Positions 37,815 to 47,145 of a stretch of 64,000 nucleotides of DNA are shown piece by piece; position 1 is the stretch's first letter; every line of letters begins with the position of its first letter. The notes under the pieces were generated by a model. That model was not told the DNA's origin. It did no database searches and worked only from the letters and a program-made list of their open reading frames with translations. Both the position numbers and the translations under genes were made by a program. Source of the stretch: Ferruginibacter sp. (GTDB lineage: Bacteria > Bacteroidota > Bacteroidia > Chitinophagales > Chitinophagaceae); contig JAHBTN010000002.1 of assembly GCA_019638575.1 (NCBI GenBank), positions 1 to 64,000 on the forward strand, read 5' to 3'.

Positions 37815-38690
37815 TTACCAGTTGCTAAACCTGAAACCGATATTGTATGGCCTTATATCGAGGCTGTGTTCGTACATCGATTTTGGGCTAAGCGAACCAT
37901 ACAACCTTACCGGCCCAATGCCAAGCTCTGCTATGTAAGAGAATTTGAATTTCTCCAGGTCGTAATCGCCTTTGTTTTTCAGTTTACCTCGTTCGCTGCT
38001 TACCTGTTTGTTACGCTGACTGTATAAATAACCGGCGCTTACACCTACGCTCAGGCTAACGCCTCTTTTTTCGTTAAAGGGCTTGCTGGTAAAATTCAGC
38101 ATTAGTGGTACGGTGATATAATCAGCCGCCAGTTTATTTTTTGAAAATGATATAGAGTCTCTGAAAATAAATGCTGCATTGGTTTGTGTATTGGCAGTGT
38201 AAGGTACTAGCCCGCCTTCATTATAATTGATGGCAGATTTATACCGATAGTTGTTCAACTCAAGCCCAAGGCCATACTTAAGGTTTACATGATGCTTTAC
38301 CAGGTTAAGCCGCTGCATAAACAGCCATAGGTTAACATTTACACTTTTTCCGGTACGTAATTTAAAATCGTTTTTATCCAATGGCGGGTAACCGGGCCTG
38401 TTTACCAGGTACGAACCTGCAGTTGCATAATTTGACTGATCGTTGTAATTAGCAAAACCCAGGTCAACAATAAACCAGTTGGTACTGATGTTTCTTTTCT
38501 TGTGCGGAGGTTTGGGGCCGTTGATATTTATTTCTACATCACCGTCTTTTGATGGTTTTCCTTTTTTAATAATAATCATACCGCCTATCCGGATAGTATC
38601 TTTATTATTACCCGTTTTTTCTTTTTTATCCTGTGCTGTCGAGGTAAGGCAAATAATTGCTGTGGCTAAGAGTAATGTTAGCTTTTTCAT
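37815..38690 (-). CDS. outer-membrane beta-barrel protein of the sigma/anti-sigma operon
   Basis: This is a 291-residue exported protein with a signal peptide (1-19) and a basic, Lys-rich linker (about 22-65), then strands typical of porin-like barrels (WFIVDLGFANY, LKYGLGLELNNY, VSLSVGVSAGYLY) ending in the terminal aromatic residue W291, as outer-membrane barrels usually do. It is the third gene of a unit with an ECF sigma factor and an anti-sigma factor, 19 bases after the latter. It may be the regulated output or the sensor of that system (inference). Confidence 0.8.
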   Translation of the reverse strand: MKKLTLLLATAIICLTSTAQDKKEKTGNNKDTIRIGGMIIIKKGKPSKDGDVEININGPKPPHKKRNISTNWFIVDLGFANYNDQSNYATAGSYLVNRPGYPPLDKNDFKLRTGKSVNVNLWLFMQRLNLVKHHVNLKYGLGLELNNYRYKSAINYNEGGLVPYTANTQTNAAFIFRDSISFSKNKLAADYITVPLMLNFTSKPFNEKRGVSLSVGVSAGYLYSQRNKQVSSERGKLKNKGDYDLEKFKFSYIAELGIGPVRLYGSLSPKSMYEHSLDIRPYNIGFRFSNW

Positions 38691-38709
38691 TGTTTCAATT
38701 TTAGTGTGG

Positions 38710-39876
38710 TTATTTTAATGCAATTTCAAAACCGGCCACTTTAATGCCATCGCCGGTGTTCACTTTAGTGGTACGTTCAATTATTCTTTTTGCTTTGCGT
38801 AAAAACCCGCCGAGCGATGTTCGTTTATTTTTATCATTATCTACATCCAGGTAGCTGTTACCGGTAGCTTCGTTATTCGTTTCTTTATTGGCTACTGCAA
38901 TAATGTTTGGCGGCGTATTGTTCCTGTTATCATTGCTGGCAATACTGCCGGTGATGCCATCTTCGGCGGTTTTTCTTACAACTGCAGCATTGTTTCCGAA
39001 AACCCTGCTGGCATGATTGTTTACAGGTGTTACGTTTGCTGTTAGGCTTTGGTTACTGCTGGTATTGTTAATATTTTCAAAATCGGGTTTGGGTAAATTA
39101 TTATCGTTTTTATTTTTTTCTTTTACCTGTGCTACCATGCTTTCGTTTGCCGGCTGGTTGTTTTTATGTACAACTGCATTTACATTATTATCATCATTGC
39201 CTGTTGAAAGAGTTACCGTATTTTTTTGTACATCGGCAACAATCATCTCTTTTGGTTCATCATTTTGTTCACCATTATTTTTTGCTGATGAAGATTTTGC
39301 TGTTGTTGTTTCTTTTTGCGATGGTAATAAATGTTCTTTATTATTACCAGCCAGTTCTTCATTTTGTACAGACGTAATAAATTTATTTTTATACACTGAT
39401 ACACCCACCCATGTTACAATACCCAGCAAAACCGCTGCTGCTGCAACTCTCCGCCAGTTAAAGCCAACTACAAGTCCGCCTTCGTTCCTGTATAAAAGTT
39501 TCTTACCAGGAAAAACTACAGCCATATCTGGCGTAAGTTTTGTTTTTGATAGTGTACTCCATTCTTTTTGTGCAGTTTCATCTGTTGCCAGCAGCAATTC
39601 AACAGGCTGTTTTTCGGCAGCCGTTAATTCATCATCGGCATATAATAATAAACTTTCCTGCAAGGCAGTAATTTCTTCTTCCCTGTAAAGCCAGTCTTTC
39701 TTTTTCAAAACAATATCATCGGCTTTAACAACCGTTTGTTGCAAAGCTTCCAGCTCTATCTTTAAATCAGGATTAGCTTGCACAAATACGTCAACAGCTT
39801 TCCTTTCTGCAGCCGATAATTCATTATCTACATACAGTAAAAAAAAGTTTTCGTAATTATGTCTGGTTATTTGCAT
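38710..39876 (-). CDS. transmembrane anti-sigma factor-like protein
   Basis: This is a single-span membrane protein of 388 residues. The cytoplasmic part contains two copies of an anti-sigma-like helix motif (YVDNELSAAE at 15-24 and YADDELTAAE at 79-88), without the Cys/His zinc ligands of classical ZAS proteins. A membrane helix lies at about 143-161. The periplasmic part (about 165-360) is low-complexity and Asn/Lys/Ser-rich. The last 30 residues are basic and amphipathic. The gene starts 50 bases after the ECF sigma gene, so it is most likely that factor's anti-sigma. Confidence 0.82.
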   Translation of the reverse strand: MQITRHNYENFFLLYVDNELSAAERKAVDVFVQANPDLKIELEALQQTVVKADDIVLKKKDWLYREEEITALQESLLLYADDELTAAEKQPVELLLATDETAQKEWSTLSKTKLTPDMAVVFPGKKLLYRNEGGLVVGFNWRRVAAAAVLLGIVTWVGVSVYKNKFITSVQNEELAGNNKEHLLPSQKETTTAKSSSAKNNGEQNDEPKEMIVADVQKNTVTLSTGNDDNNVNAVVHKNNQPANESMVAQVKEKNKNDNNLPKPDFENINNTSSNQSLTANVTPVNNHASRVFGNNAAVVRKTAEDGITGSIASNDNRNNTPPNIIAVANKETNNEATGNSYLDVDNDKNKRTSLGGFLRKAKRIIERTTKVNTGDGIKVAGFEIALK

Positions 39877-39926
39877 TCTTTTTTATTAATCATATTATCC
39901 TGTAACAATTAAAGATTCAAATCCGG

Positions 39927-40412
39927 TTAAACAACATTTTCAGGCCGCACTATAAATTCTCTTAGCTGTAACCTTGCCCGGTGCAAATAAACTTTCACCT
40001 GGCTTTCATTAAGACCTGTTATCTGTCCTATTTCTTCGTAACTGTACCCTTCATAATCTTTTAATAAAACAAGGCTCCGCTGCTGTTCGTTCAATCTTGC
40101 CAATGCCTCGTTCAGTATCTTTTTGGTATCATGCTTTGTATAACTTGCTCCTTTTGCATTTTCAGTAAACTCCTCACGTAATACCACTCTTTTATTTTTT
40201 CTCAGGTGGTCAATCATTTGGTTATATGCGATGGTAAACAGGTAGCTTTTGCTGCGGCTGTTTTCCACCTTATCCCTGTTCATCCACAGTTTTTCAAATG
40301 CACCCTGCACCACATCTTTTGCATCCTCATTATGCCCCAGGTTTTTGAGGATAAATCGGTACACATTGTCTGCATACAGGTTAACGCATTCATTATATTC
40401 TCTCTCCGTCAT
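39927..40412 (-). CDS. ECF-type RNA polymerase sigma factor
   Basis: This is a 161-residue sigma-70 family protein with only regions 2 and 4. Region 2 (about 10-80) contains FEKLWMNRDKV and the SYLFTIAYNQMIDHLRK core-binding and -10-reading segment. Region 4 (about 105-155) has the helix-turn-helix YSYEEIGQITGLNESQVKVYLHRAR. It heads an operon with an anti-sigma factor and an outer-membrane protein, a usual design for envelope-responsive regulation. The target promoters are not identifiable from the window. Confidence 0.94.
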   Translation of the reverse strand: MTEREYNECVNLYADNVYRFILKNLGHNEDAKDVVQGAFEKLWMNRDKVENSRSKSYLFTIAYNQMIDHLRKNKRVVLREEFTENAKGASYTKHDTKKILNEALARLNEQQRSLVLLKDYEGYSYEEIGQITGLNESQVKVYLHRARLQLREFIVRPENVV

Positions 40413-40455
40413 ACAGTGGGGGGTGGTTATATCGCCTCTATAATAGTTGTTTTAA

Positions 40456-40476
40456 TGTACTATACGAAGTTGTACA
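40456..40476. repeat. inverted repeat upstream of the ECF sigma gene
   Basis: TGTAC (40456-40460) and GTACA (40472-40476) are separated by 11 bases, in the divergent region between the sigma gene and kbl. It could be an operator or part of an autoregulated promoter. The arms are short, so chance is a real alternative. Confidence 0.25.
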
Positions 40477-40534
40477 ATAAAATGTTACAGGAAAAGAAAA
40501 AACTGATAACCGGTTGCATCCCTGCGCTAATGGG

Positions 40535-40569
40535 TTTGGTTTGGGATGGGTGTTTTTTACTTAATTTTA
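40535..40569 (+). promoter_or_regulatory. probable promoter of kbl-lutB
   Basis: TTTG copies at 40535-40538 and 40540-40543 precede TAATTTTA (40562-40569), a one-base variant of the -7 box. The spacing of 18 bases from the second TTTG is close to the phylum's norm. The predicted leader is about 18 bases. Confidence 0.4.
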
Positions 40570-40592
40570 CAACTTATTAATATATACTACTT

Positions 40593-41780
40593 ATGAATGA
40601 AAAATTTGTGAGCCGTATTGCCGGCGAGCTAAAAGATATTGAAACTGCAGGATTATATAAAAAAGAAAGGATTATCAGCAGCGAACAGGGAGCCGAAATA
40701 ATTGTAAACGGGAAAACTGTCTTAAACTTTTGTGCTAATAATTACCTTGGCCTTTCCTCTCATCCCAAAGTGGTGGCGGCTGCTAAAAAATATGTTGACC
40801 TGCGTGGTTATGGTATGAGCAGCGTACGCTTTATTTGCGGTACGCAGGATATACACAAGGAACTGGAAGAAAAACTGGCTGCTTTTTTAGGAACCGAAGA
40901 CACTATCTTATACGCAGCTGCCTTTGATGCCAATGGTGGTGTGTTTGAACCATTGTTTGGCGAAGAAGATGCTATCATTTCCGATACTTTGAATCATGCT
41001 TCTATAATTGATGGTGTGCGGTTGTGCAAGGCGCAACGCTATCGTTACATACACAACGACATGGCCGACCTGGAAGCCAAGCTGAAAGAAACAGCACATT
41101 TACGAAGCCGCATCATTGTAACCGATGGCAGTTTTAGCATGGATGGCACTATTGCTCAATTAGATAAAATTTGCGACCTGGCAGATAAATACGATGCCAT
41201 TGTTATGATTGACGAATGCCATAGCAGTGGTTTTTTAGGTAAAACAGGAAGAGGTACGCATGAATACCGTAATGTAATGGGGCGTATTGATATTATTACC
41301 GGCACATTGGGCAAAGCGCTTGGCGGCGCCAGCGGTGGTTTCACCAGTGGCCGCAAAGAAATTATTGAAATGCTGCGCCAGCGCAGCCGGCCTTATCTGT
41401 TTAGCAATACGGTAGCGCCAAGTATTGTGGGCGCATCAATTGCAGTGCTTGATATGCTGAGCGAAACAACAGAACTGAGGGACAACCTGGAATCAAACAC
41501 AAAATATTTTCGTACAAAAATGACGGAAGCCGGTTTTGATATAAAGCCCGGCGATCATCCTATTGTACCCATCATGTTGTATGATGCTGTGTTGGCACAA
41601 AATTTTGCAGCTAAACTTTTAGACGAGGGTATTTATGTGATTGGTTTCTTCTTTCCGGTGGTGGCCAAAGGGCAGGCAAGGATAAGGGTGCAGCTAAGTG
41701 CGGCACACGAGCAACGGCATTTGGATAAAGCCATTGCTGCATTTACAAAAATTGGAAAAGAGTTGGGTGTAATTAAATAA
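40593..41780 (+). CDS. kbl: glycine C-acetyltransferase (2-amino-3-ketobutyrate CoA ligase)
   Basis: This is an alpha-oxoamine synthase with PLP, 395 residues. It cleaves 2-amino-3-ketobutyrate with CoA to glycine and acetyl-CoA in threonine breakdown. The PLP lysine is K241 (GTLGKALGG). Other family marks are NNYLGLSSHP, GMSSVRFICGT, and IDECHSSGFLG. The threonine dehydrogenase gene (tdh) is not adjacent; instead lutB follows after eight bases. Related enzymes (BioF, HemA, SPT) differ in key loops; Kbl fits best because of the GTQDIHKELE and FFFPVVAKGQARIR segments. Confidence 0.92.
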   Translation: MNEKFVSRIAGELKDIETAGLYKKERIISSEQGAEIIVNGKTVLNFCANNYLGLSSHPKVVAAAKKYVDLRGYGMSSVRFICGTQDIHKELEEKLAAFLGTEDTILYAAAFDANGGVFEPLFGEEDAIISDTLNHASIIDGVRLCKAQRYRYIHNDMADLEAKLKETAHLRSRIIVTDGSFSMDGTIAQLDKICDLADKYDAIVMIDECHSSGFLGKTGRGTHEYRNVMGRIDIITGTLGKALGGASGGFTSGRKEIIEMLRQRSRPYLFSNTVAPSIVGASIAVLDMLSETTELRDNLESNTKYFRTKMTEAGFDIKPGDHPIVPIMLYDAVLAQNFAAKLLDEGIYVIGFFFPVVAKGQARIRVQLSAAHEQRHLDKAIAAFTKIGKELGVIK

Positions 41781-41788
41781 GAAATTTC

Positions 41789-43162
41789 ATGTCCGAACAA
41801 TCGCAAATATTTAATGCCAAAAGTGCTATCAAGGCTGCTGATCTTGAGCATCGCCGTAAAATTAATTTCAACATAGGTAAATATGATGCAGCAGTACCAA
41901 AAGGTAAAGAACAGTTTGCCAATGTACACCTGGCACGTGAAAGAGCAAAAAACATTAAATGGCGGGCCATTGAAACCTTAGATAAACAATTGGAAGAATT
42001 TGAATTGAATTTCACCAAACGTGGCGGCAAAGTGATATGGGCCGAAAACGGCAGCCAGGCAGTTGAAGAGGTTTTAAAAATATGCAAAGAAAAAAACTGC
42101 AAAACTTTGGTGAAAAGCAAGAGCATGGTTACCGAAGAGATTCACCTGAATGATGCATTGGAGAAAAACGGAATTGAAAGCGTAGAGACCGACCTGGGCG
42201 AATACATACAGCAGCTTGATGAAGAACCGCCCTATCATATAGTAACACCGGCCATGCACAAAAGCAAAGAAGATGTTGCTAAACTTTTCAATAAAAAATT
42301 AGGCACACCCATAAATTTAACTCCCGAAGAAATGACGCAGGTGGCACGTAACATTCTGCGTGAAAAATATATGCAGGCCGAGGTAGGAGTTACCGGCGCC
42401 AATTTCATCATCAGCGATATTGGAGGTATTGCCGTTACCGAAAATGAAGGCAATGCAAGATTAAGTTGTGCTTTTCCAAAAACACATATTGTAATTGTAG
42501 GTATCGAGAAAATGATTCCTTCCATTACCGATCTTGGTTTGTTTTGGCCATTGTTGTCAACTTTTGGCACCGGGCAAAAAATAACTGTTTATAATACCAT
42601 TGTAACAGGGCCACGACAGGAAAATGAAACCGATGGCCCCGATGAGATGTATGTGATATTGTTAGATAACAACCGCACCAATATTTTACTTCATCCCAAA
42701 CAAAGAGAAAGCCTGTATTGCATACGCTGTGGCGCCTGCTTAAATGCCTGTCCTGTTTATAAAAATATTGGCGGCCATGCTTATGGCGCCACATACAGCG
42801 GCCCCATTGGTTCTATAATAACGCCGCATTTGCAGGGCATGCAACAATTTAAGCATTTAAGTTTTGCATCATCGCTTTGCGGTAACTGTACCGAAGTGTG
42901 TGCAGTAAAAATAAACCTGCACGAACTGTTGCTCGAAAACCGCAAGGAATCGGTAGAAGAAGGGCTTGCAACTTTCACCGAAAAAATGGCCTGGAAAGTT
43001 TGGAAACTGGCCAACTTAAAAAGAAGCATGATGAATTTGGGAACCGGCAAACTAAAAAACAAAGTGGTGAATGGTATGTTTAAAGGATGGAATAAAAGAA
43101 GAAGTGATCTTAATTTTAGTCAAAAAACATTTAACCAGCTTTGGAAAGAAAGGTATAAGTAA
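41789..43162 (+). CDS. lutB: LutB-like iron-sulfur lactate utilization protein
   Basis: This 457-residue protein combines an LUD domain (about 60-290) with a C-terminal ferredoxin-type region: CxxCxxCxxxC at C311, C314, C317, C321, and a second CxxCxxxC at C364, C367, C371. In the LutABC complex this subunit passes electrons from L-lactate oxidation. LutA (the CCG-domain protein) is not in the window, and LutC lies 16 kb away on the same strand. It follows kbl by eight bases and is probably co-transcribed with it. Assignment to lactate use is family-based. Confidence 0.9.
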   Translation: MSEQSQIFNAKSAIKAADLEHRRKINFNIGKYDAAVPKGKEQFANVHLARERAKNIKWRAIETLDKQLEEFELNFTKRGGKVIWAENGSQAVEEVLKICKEKNCKTLVKSKSMVTEEIHLNDALEKNGIESVETDLGEYIQQLDEEPPYHIVTPAMHKSKEDVAKLFNKKLGTPINLTPEEMTQVARNILREKYMQAEVGVTGANFIISDIGGIAVTENEGNARLSCAFPKTHIVIVGIEKMIPSITDLGLFWPLLSTFGTGQKITVYNTIVTGPRQENETDGPDEMYVILLDNNRTNILLHPKQRESLYCIRCGACLNACPVYKNIGGHAYGATYSGPIGSIITPHLQGMQQFKHLSFASSLCGNCTEVCAVKINLHELLLENRKESVEEGLATFTEKMAWKVWKLANLKRSMMNLGTGKLKNKVVNGMFKGWNKRRSDLNFSQKTFNQLWKERYK

Positions 43163-43261
43163 GTTGCCCAACTTTGGTTTATAACAACTACCAGCAAACT
43201 TAATCTATAATCATTTAGATTTACTGTGTAAAGAAATTTTCAACCGCTGCATAAATAACCC

Positions 43262-44557
43262 ATGCTGCTAATATATACACATACGGTTACTTCGAGGTTA
43301 CAATACATTTGTTCTTTTATTTTTAAAGAACTGCTTGGCATTGATTACAGGTTTACCATTGATTCGGAAAATTTTCGCACTACCGAAACCCCAAAGCTCA
43401 ACTATAGCAATTCCAGGATTTCCGCCGATGAATTTTTTGTTTGCAGTCATGCCCTTTTATTTGAACGGCAGGTTCAACAGCAAGATACCCGTTGCTTTAC
43501 AGTAAATGGCAACAAAGCTTTTTTTAAAACTGATGAAAGTGATTTTCCCTTTGATATTTTAGCTGCATCATTTTATTTACTGAGCCGATACGAAGAATAC
43601 CTGCCGCATGACAAAGACATGTATGGCCGTTACGGACATAAAAATTCATTGGCCTATAAAGAAGATTTTTTGAATTTACCTTTAATTAATATTTGGAGCC
43701 TGCATATATGCGAAAATTTATTAAAAAAATTTCCTGCACTTAAAATTGCGCCATCTACTTTTAAATTTATTCCTACTTACGATATTGATATTGCTTTTTC
43801 ATATAAACACAAAGGCTTTATAAGAAATATCGGTGGCTTTTTTAAAAAACCAACCCTTGAAAGAATTAAAGTATTAACCGGAAAATTAAAAGATCCTTTT
43901 GACAGTTATGCCTGGCTGAATGCAATACATCAGCAATATCAATTAGAACCGCTATATTTTTTTTTAGTGCCGCAGCAAAACAGCCGGTACGATAAAAATA
44001 TTTTGCCTTACAAAGATGTTATGTGGAGGTTAGTGAAACAACATGCAAAAAAATACAGTGTAGGCCTGCACCCTTCCTGGCAAAGCGGTGATGAAACTTC
44101 TTTATTAAAAAAAGAAAAACAACAACTTGAGGCAATGGTTGATAATGGACAGGTAGCAATTACAAAATCCCGGCAGCATTATATCCGATTTAATTTGCCC
44201 GATGGTTACCAACAACTGATTGAAGCAGGCTTTACAGATGATTATTCGATGGGCTATGGCAGTATTAATGGTTTCAGGGCTTCGGTAGCTGCATCATTTT
44301 ATTGGTATAACCTTGAAAAAGAAGCTCCAACTAATTTACGCATACACCCGTTTTGTTTTATGGATGCTAATTCGTATTACGAACAAAAACAAAATACACA
44401 AGATACATTTACTGAGCTGCTGCATTATTTATCCATCTGCAAACAGGTTAACGGTAACCTTGTAACAATCTGGCATAATAATTTTTTAGGTACTGCAAAA
44501 GAATTTGAAGGATGGAAAGAAATGTATGAACAGTTTATTGTTCCGGCTCAGCAATAA
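43262..44557 (+). CDS. polysaccharide deacetylase-like protein (DUF7033 type)
   Basis: This is a 431-residue protein whose second half (about 165-420) resembles a NodB/CE4 fold: YDIDIAF near 175 in the metal-binding first motif, GLHPSWQS near 280, and the closing IWHNNFLG. The HxxxH zinc motif of ordinary deacetylases is replaced by other residues, so catalysis is uncertain. The first half (about 1-150) matches the companion domain found with such proteins in Bacteroidota. It has no signal peptide. Its last 23 bases overlap the end of the convergent EamA gene. Confidence 0.7.
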   Translation: MLLIYTHTVTSRLQYICSFIFKELLGIDYRFTIDSENFRTTETPKLNYSNSRISADEFFVCSHALLFERQVQQQDTRCFTVNGNKAFFKTDESDFPFDILAASFYLLSRYEEYLPHDKDMYGRYGHKNSLAYKEDFLNLPLINIWSLHICENLLKKFPALKIAPSTFKFIPTYDIDIAFSYKHKGFIRNIGGFFKKPTLERIKVLTGKLKDPFDSYAWLNAIHQQYQLEPLYFFLVPQQNSRYDKNILPYKDVMWRLVKQHAKKYSVGLHPSWQSGDETSLLKKEKQQLEAMVDNGQVAITKSRQHYIRFNLPDGYQQLIEAGFTDDYSMGYGSINGFRASVAASFYWYNLEKEAPTNLRIHPFCFMDANSYYEQKQNTQDTFTELLHYLSICKQVNGNLVTIWHNNFLGTAKEFEGWKEMYEQFIVPAQQ

Positions 44558-45476
44558 TCTTTTTTTGCTGTTGCCTGATACTGTAATTAACCAAGAACAC
44601 ACCAAGCAGTGTAACAACCGAGCCCCACATAATATAAACCGTAAGTTTTTCGTGCAACAAAATAGCTGCAATAATCATTGCCACCAATGGATTAATATAT
44701 GCATACAATGATGCAATAGCCACCGGTAATTTTTTCATGGAATAAATAAATGCCACAAAACTTAAAACAGAACCCATTACAACAAGGTAAAGGATAGCCA
44801 GCCACGATGTTCCGGTGATTGCCTGCAAAGGAATAGTTTGGCCCGTGATATTTGCAAAAACATACAACATAACGGAGCTGATTAGCATTTGCCATCCCAT
44901 TGCATAGTAAGGATTCATTTTTATATTGGACCTTGTTAAGAAAAGCGTACCCACACTCCAGCTTAGCATGGCAATTATTGAAAGGGTTATTCCAAATAAA
45001 TAACCCTGGGGCTGTTGGTTAAATGCTGATTCGTAAAACACGATACCAATACCGGCAATACCCAAAAACAAACCGGTGAATGTAAGGGGTGTTTGATTTC
45101 GGTCTTTAAAAAATACCATTTCAATAATTACAACACTTAAAGGATACAAGGCGCCAATTAATGCACTTAACCCCGTTGGGATATATGCCAGGCTCCAGGT
45201 GCTAAGCCCGTTTGCAAAAACAAACATTAGCAAACCCATTGTTATCAACCAGCCAAATTGTTTTAGGTTTGGTAAGGGTAGTTTTTTATACAAAAGAAAA
45301 AACAACACAAAGCAGCCCCCACCTGCCAATTGGCGTATGAATGCCATTTGTAAAGCAGGAATACCCGAGATACCGATTTTACTGGCTACCCATGTAGTGC
45401 CCCAAACCACCGATGTGATGCACAAAGCCATGTAGCCGCCGGTTTTCCCTTGTGGCAATTTTTTGCCGGTAATCAT
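44535..45476 (-). CDS. EamA-family (DMT) transporter
   Basis: This is a 10-span membrane protein of 313 residues made of two EamA halves (about 10-145 and 160-300). Typical phrases are SVVWGTTWVASKIG near the start, and LYAYINPLVAMIIAAILLHEKLT in the second half. Such carriers export amino acids, purine-like metabolites or drugs. It starts 12 bases after purH, so it is co-transcribed with it; export of a nucleobase-type compound is possible but unproven. The C terminus is a short Lys/Gln-rich tail. Confidence 0.9.
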   Translation of the reverse strand: MITGKKLPQGKTGGYMALCITSVVWGTTWVASKIGISGIPALQMAFIRQLAGGGCFVLFFLLYKKLPLPNLKQFGWLITMGLLMFVFANGLSTWSLAYIPTGLSALIGALYPLSVVIIEMVFFKDRNQTPLTFTGLFLGIAGIGIVFYESAFNQQPQGYLFGITLSIIAMLSWSVGTLFLTRSNIKMNPYYAMGWQMLISSVMLYVFANITGQTIPLQAITGTSWLAILYLVVMGSVLSFVAFIYSMKKLPVAIASLYAYINPLVAMIIAAILLHEKLTVYIMWGSVVTLLGVFLVNYSIRQQQKKIIAEPEQ

Positions 45477-45488
45477 TTTGTGTTGGTA

Positions 45489-47024
45489 TTAATGTTTAAA
45501 ATGCCGTTGGCCGGTTATCACCATAGCTAACCCGTTTTGTTTGCAGTAAGAGATTGAATCTTTATCCCGGATAGAACCGCCCGGTTGTATAAATGCATTG
45601 ATGCCTGCCGCATGGGCAATCTTTACACAATCATCAAAAGGAAAAAATGCATCGCTTGCTAAAACAGCGCCGTTGATATCAAGATTAAACTGTTTTGCTT
45701 TTTCAATAGATTGACGCAATGCATCAATACGGCTTGTTTGGCCACAGCCTTTACCTAACAATTGTTTATTTTTTACCAAAGCAATAGCATTACTTTTTAA
45801 ATGCTTGCAAACAATGTTGGCAAAAACCAAATCTTCTTTTTCGGCCAATGTGGTTGCCCTTCCACCCTCTTCTTTCCAGTCTATAAAATTGCCGTTATCA
45901 TTTTGCTGGGTAAGAATGCCCTTTAAAACGGTTTTGGTATTATGCGTAGTAGTAAGTTTATTTTTTTGCTGTAAAATAATCCGGTTCTTTTTTGATTTCA
46001 ACACATCCAAAGCATCAGTATCAAAAGCAGGCGCAACCAGCACTTCAAAAAATATTTCGTTGATGGCATTGGCAGTTGCCAGGTTGATGCTTGCGTTACA
46101 TACCAATACACCGCCAAATGTACTTTCGGGATCACCAGCCAGCGCAGCATGCCATGCTTCATTAACCGTTGCCCTGGATGCTATACCGCATACATTGGTA
46201 TGCTTAATGATTGCAAAAGTAAGGTCGTCAAAATCGCTAATGATTTGTACAGCCGCATCCACATCTACCAGGTTATTATAAGATAATTCCTTGCCGTTCA
46301 GTTTATCAAAAATTTCATCCAGGCTACCAAAAAATGTTCCCTGTTGGTGTGGGTTTTCGCCATAACGCAACACCGATTGTTCTTTATTGAAAGGGTTTGC
46401 AAAATTGGCCCCGTTAAAATAATTTGAGATAGCCAGGTCGTAACCGGTACACACATCAAAAGCTTTTATGGCAAACAGCCTGCGTTGTTCAAGCGTTGTT
46501 TCGCCATGCTGTGTTTTCAAAATATTTTCCAGTAAACTATAATCTTTTTTTGCTGCCACCACCACTACCGATTGATGATTTTTTGCAGCAGCCCGTATCA
46601 TGGAAGGGCCTCCAATATCTATTTTTTCAATGATAGGGGTTTCGTCCAACGCTGTTCCCAATGCTTGTGCTTTATGCTTTTGTTCGGCTACTGTTGCTTC
46701 AAAAGGATAAAGGTCTACAATAACCAGGTCAATTTCGGGAATATTGAACTGCTTCATTTCCTGGATATCGGTTTCATTATCACGCCTGCCCAGGATACCT
46801 CCAAACACAGATGGGTGAAGGGTTTTAACCCGTCCTCCTAAAATAGAAGGATAAGAAGTTAATGATTCTACCGGTATACAGGGCACTTGTAATTCTTCAA
46901 TAAATTTTTGTGTGCCGCCGGTTGAGTATATGCTAATACCCAGCCGGTGAAGCTGTTTAACTATGTTTTCTAACCCGTCTTTATAAAAAACTGAAATAAG
47001 TGCCGATTGAATTTTCTTTTGCAT
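45489..47024 (-). CDS. purH: bifunctional AICAR transformylase/IMP cyclohydrolase
   Basis: PurH does the last two steps of IMP synthesis. The N-terminal cyclohydrolase domain (about 1-195) has STGGTQKF (34-41) and GRVKTLHP (64-71, with K67). The C-terminal transformylase domain (about 200-511) has the catalytic pair K274-H275 (IIKHTNVCG), the RYGENPHQ motif (220-227), and FIQPGGSIRD. The length of 511 residues is normal. It has its own promoter box about 60 bases upstream, with a terminator-like hairpin in the leader. The EamA gene follows after 12 bases. Confidence 0.97.
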   Translation of the reverse strand: MQKKIQSALISVFYKDGLENIVKQLHRLGISIYSTGGTQKFIEELQVPCIPVESLTSYPSILGGRVKTLHPSVFGGILGRRDNETDIQEMKQFNIPEIDLVIVDLYPFEATVAEQKHKAQALGTALDETPIIEKIDIGGPSMIRAAAKNHQSVVVVAAKKDYSLLENILKTQHGETTLEQRRLFAIKAFDVCTGYDLAISNYFNGANFANPFNKEQSVLRYGENPHQQGTFFGSLDEIFDKLNGKELSYNNLVDVDAAVQIISDFDDLTFAIIKHTNVCGIASRATVNEAWHAALAGDPESTFGGVLVCNASINLATANAINEIFFEVLVAPAFDTDALDVLKSKKNRIILQQKNKLTTTHNTKTVLKGILTQQNDNGNFIDWKEEGGRATTLAEKEDLVFANIVCKHLKSNAIALVKNKQLLGKGCGQTSRIDALRQSIEKAKQFNLDINGAVLASDAFFPFDDCVKIAHAAGINAFIQPGGSIRDKDSISYCKQNGLAMVITGQRHFKH

Positions 47025-47030
47025 TGAATG

Positions 47031-47063
47031 AAATTAAAAAGCTGCACCAGTATAAATGCAGCT
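47031..47063 (-). promoter_or_regulatory. terminator-like hairpin in the purH leader
   Basis: On the minus strand the arms AGCTGCA (47063-47057) and TGCAGCT (47046-47040) form seven perfect pairs around a ten-base loop and are followed by TTTTAATTT (47039-47031). The hairpin lies after the predicted start of the purH transcript and before its ATG. It could act as an attenuator, or be a tail end from the upstream OmpA-like gene. Confidence 0.5.
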
Positions 47064-47083
47064 ATGTTCTCCTGGTATGGGCG

Positions 47084-47091
47084 CAAAATTA
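47084..47091 (-). promoter_or_regulatory. -7 promoter box TAATTTTG of purH
   Basis: On the minus strand a perfect TAnnTTTG box followed by C predicts a purH leader of about 54 bases that contains the hairpin at 47040-47063. Confidence 0.5.
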
Positions 47092-47145
47092 AAGGTTTTA
47101 TACCTTGCACTAAATCTTTTCTGCTAACAAGAAATATGAAAATTG

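Noticed and set aside
39017-39688. A 223-codon open frame on the plus strand opposite the anti-sigma gene
   Set aside because: It is a mirror of a low-complexity coding region. Its product is a string of Ser/Thr/Phe/Leu with no domain, and the minus-strand gene has family features and operon context.
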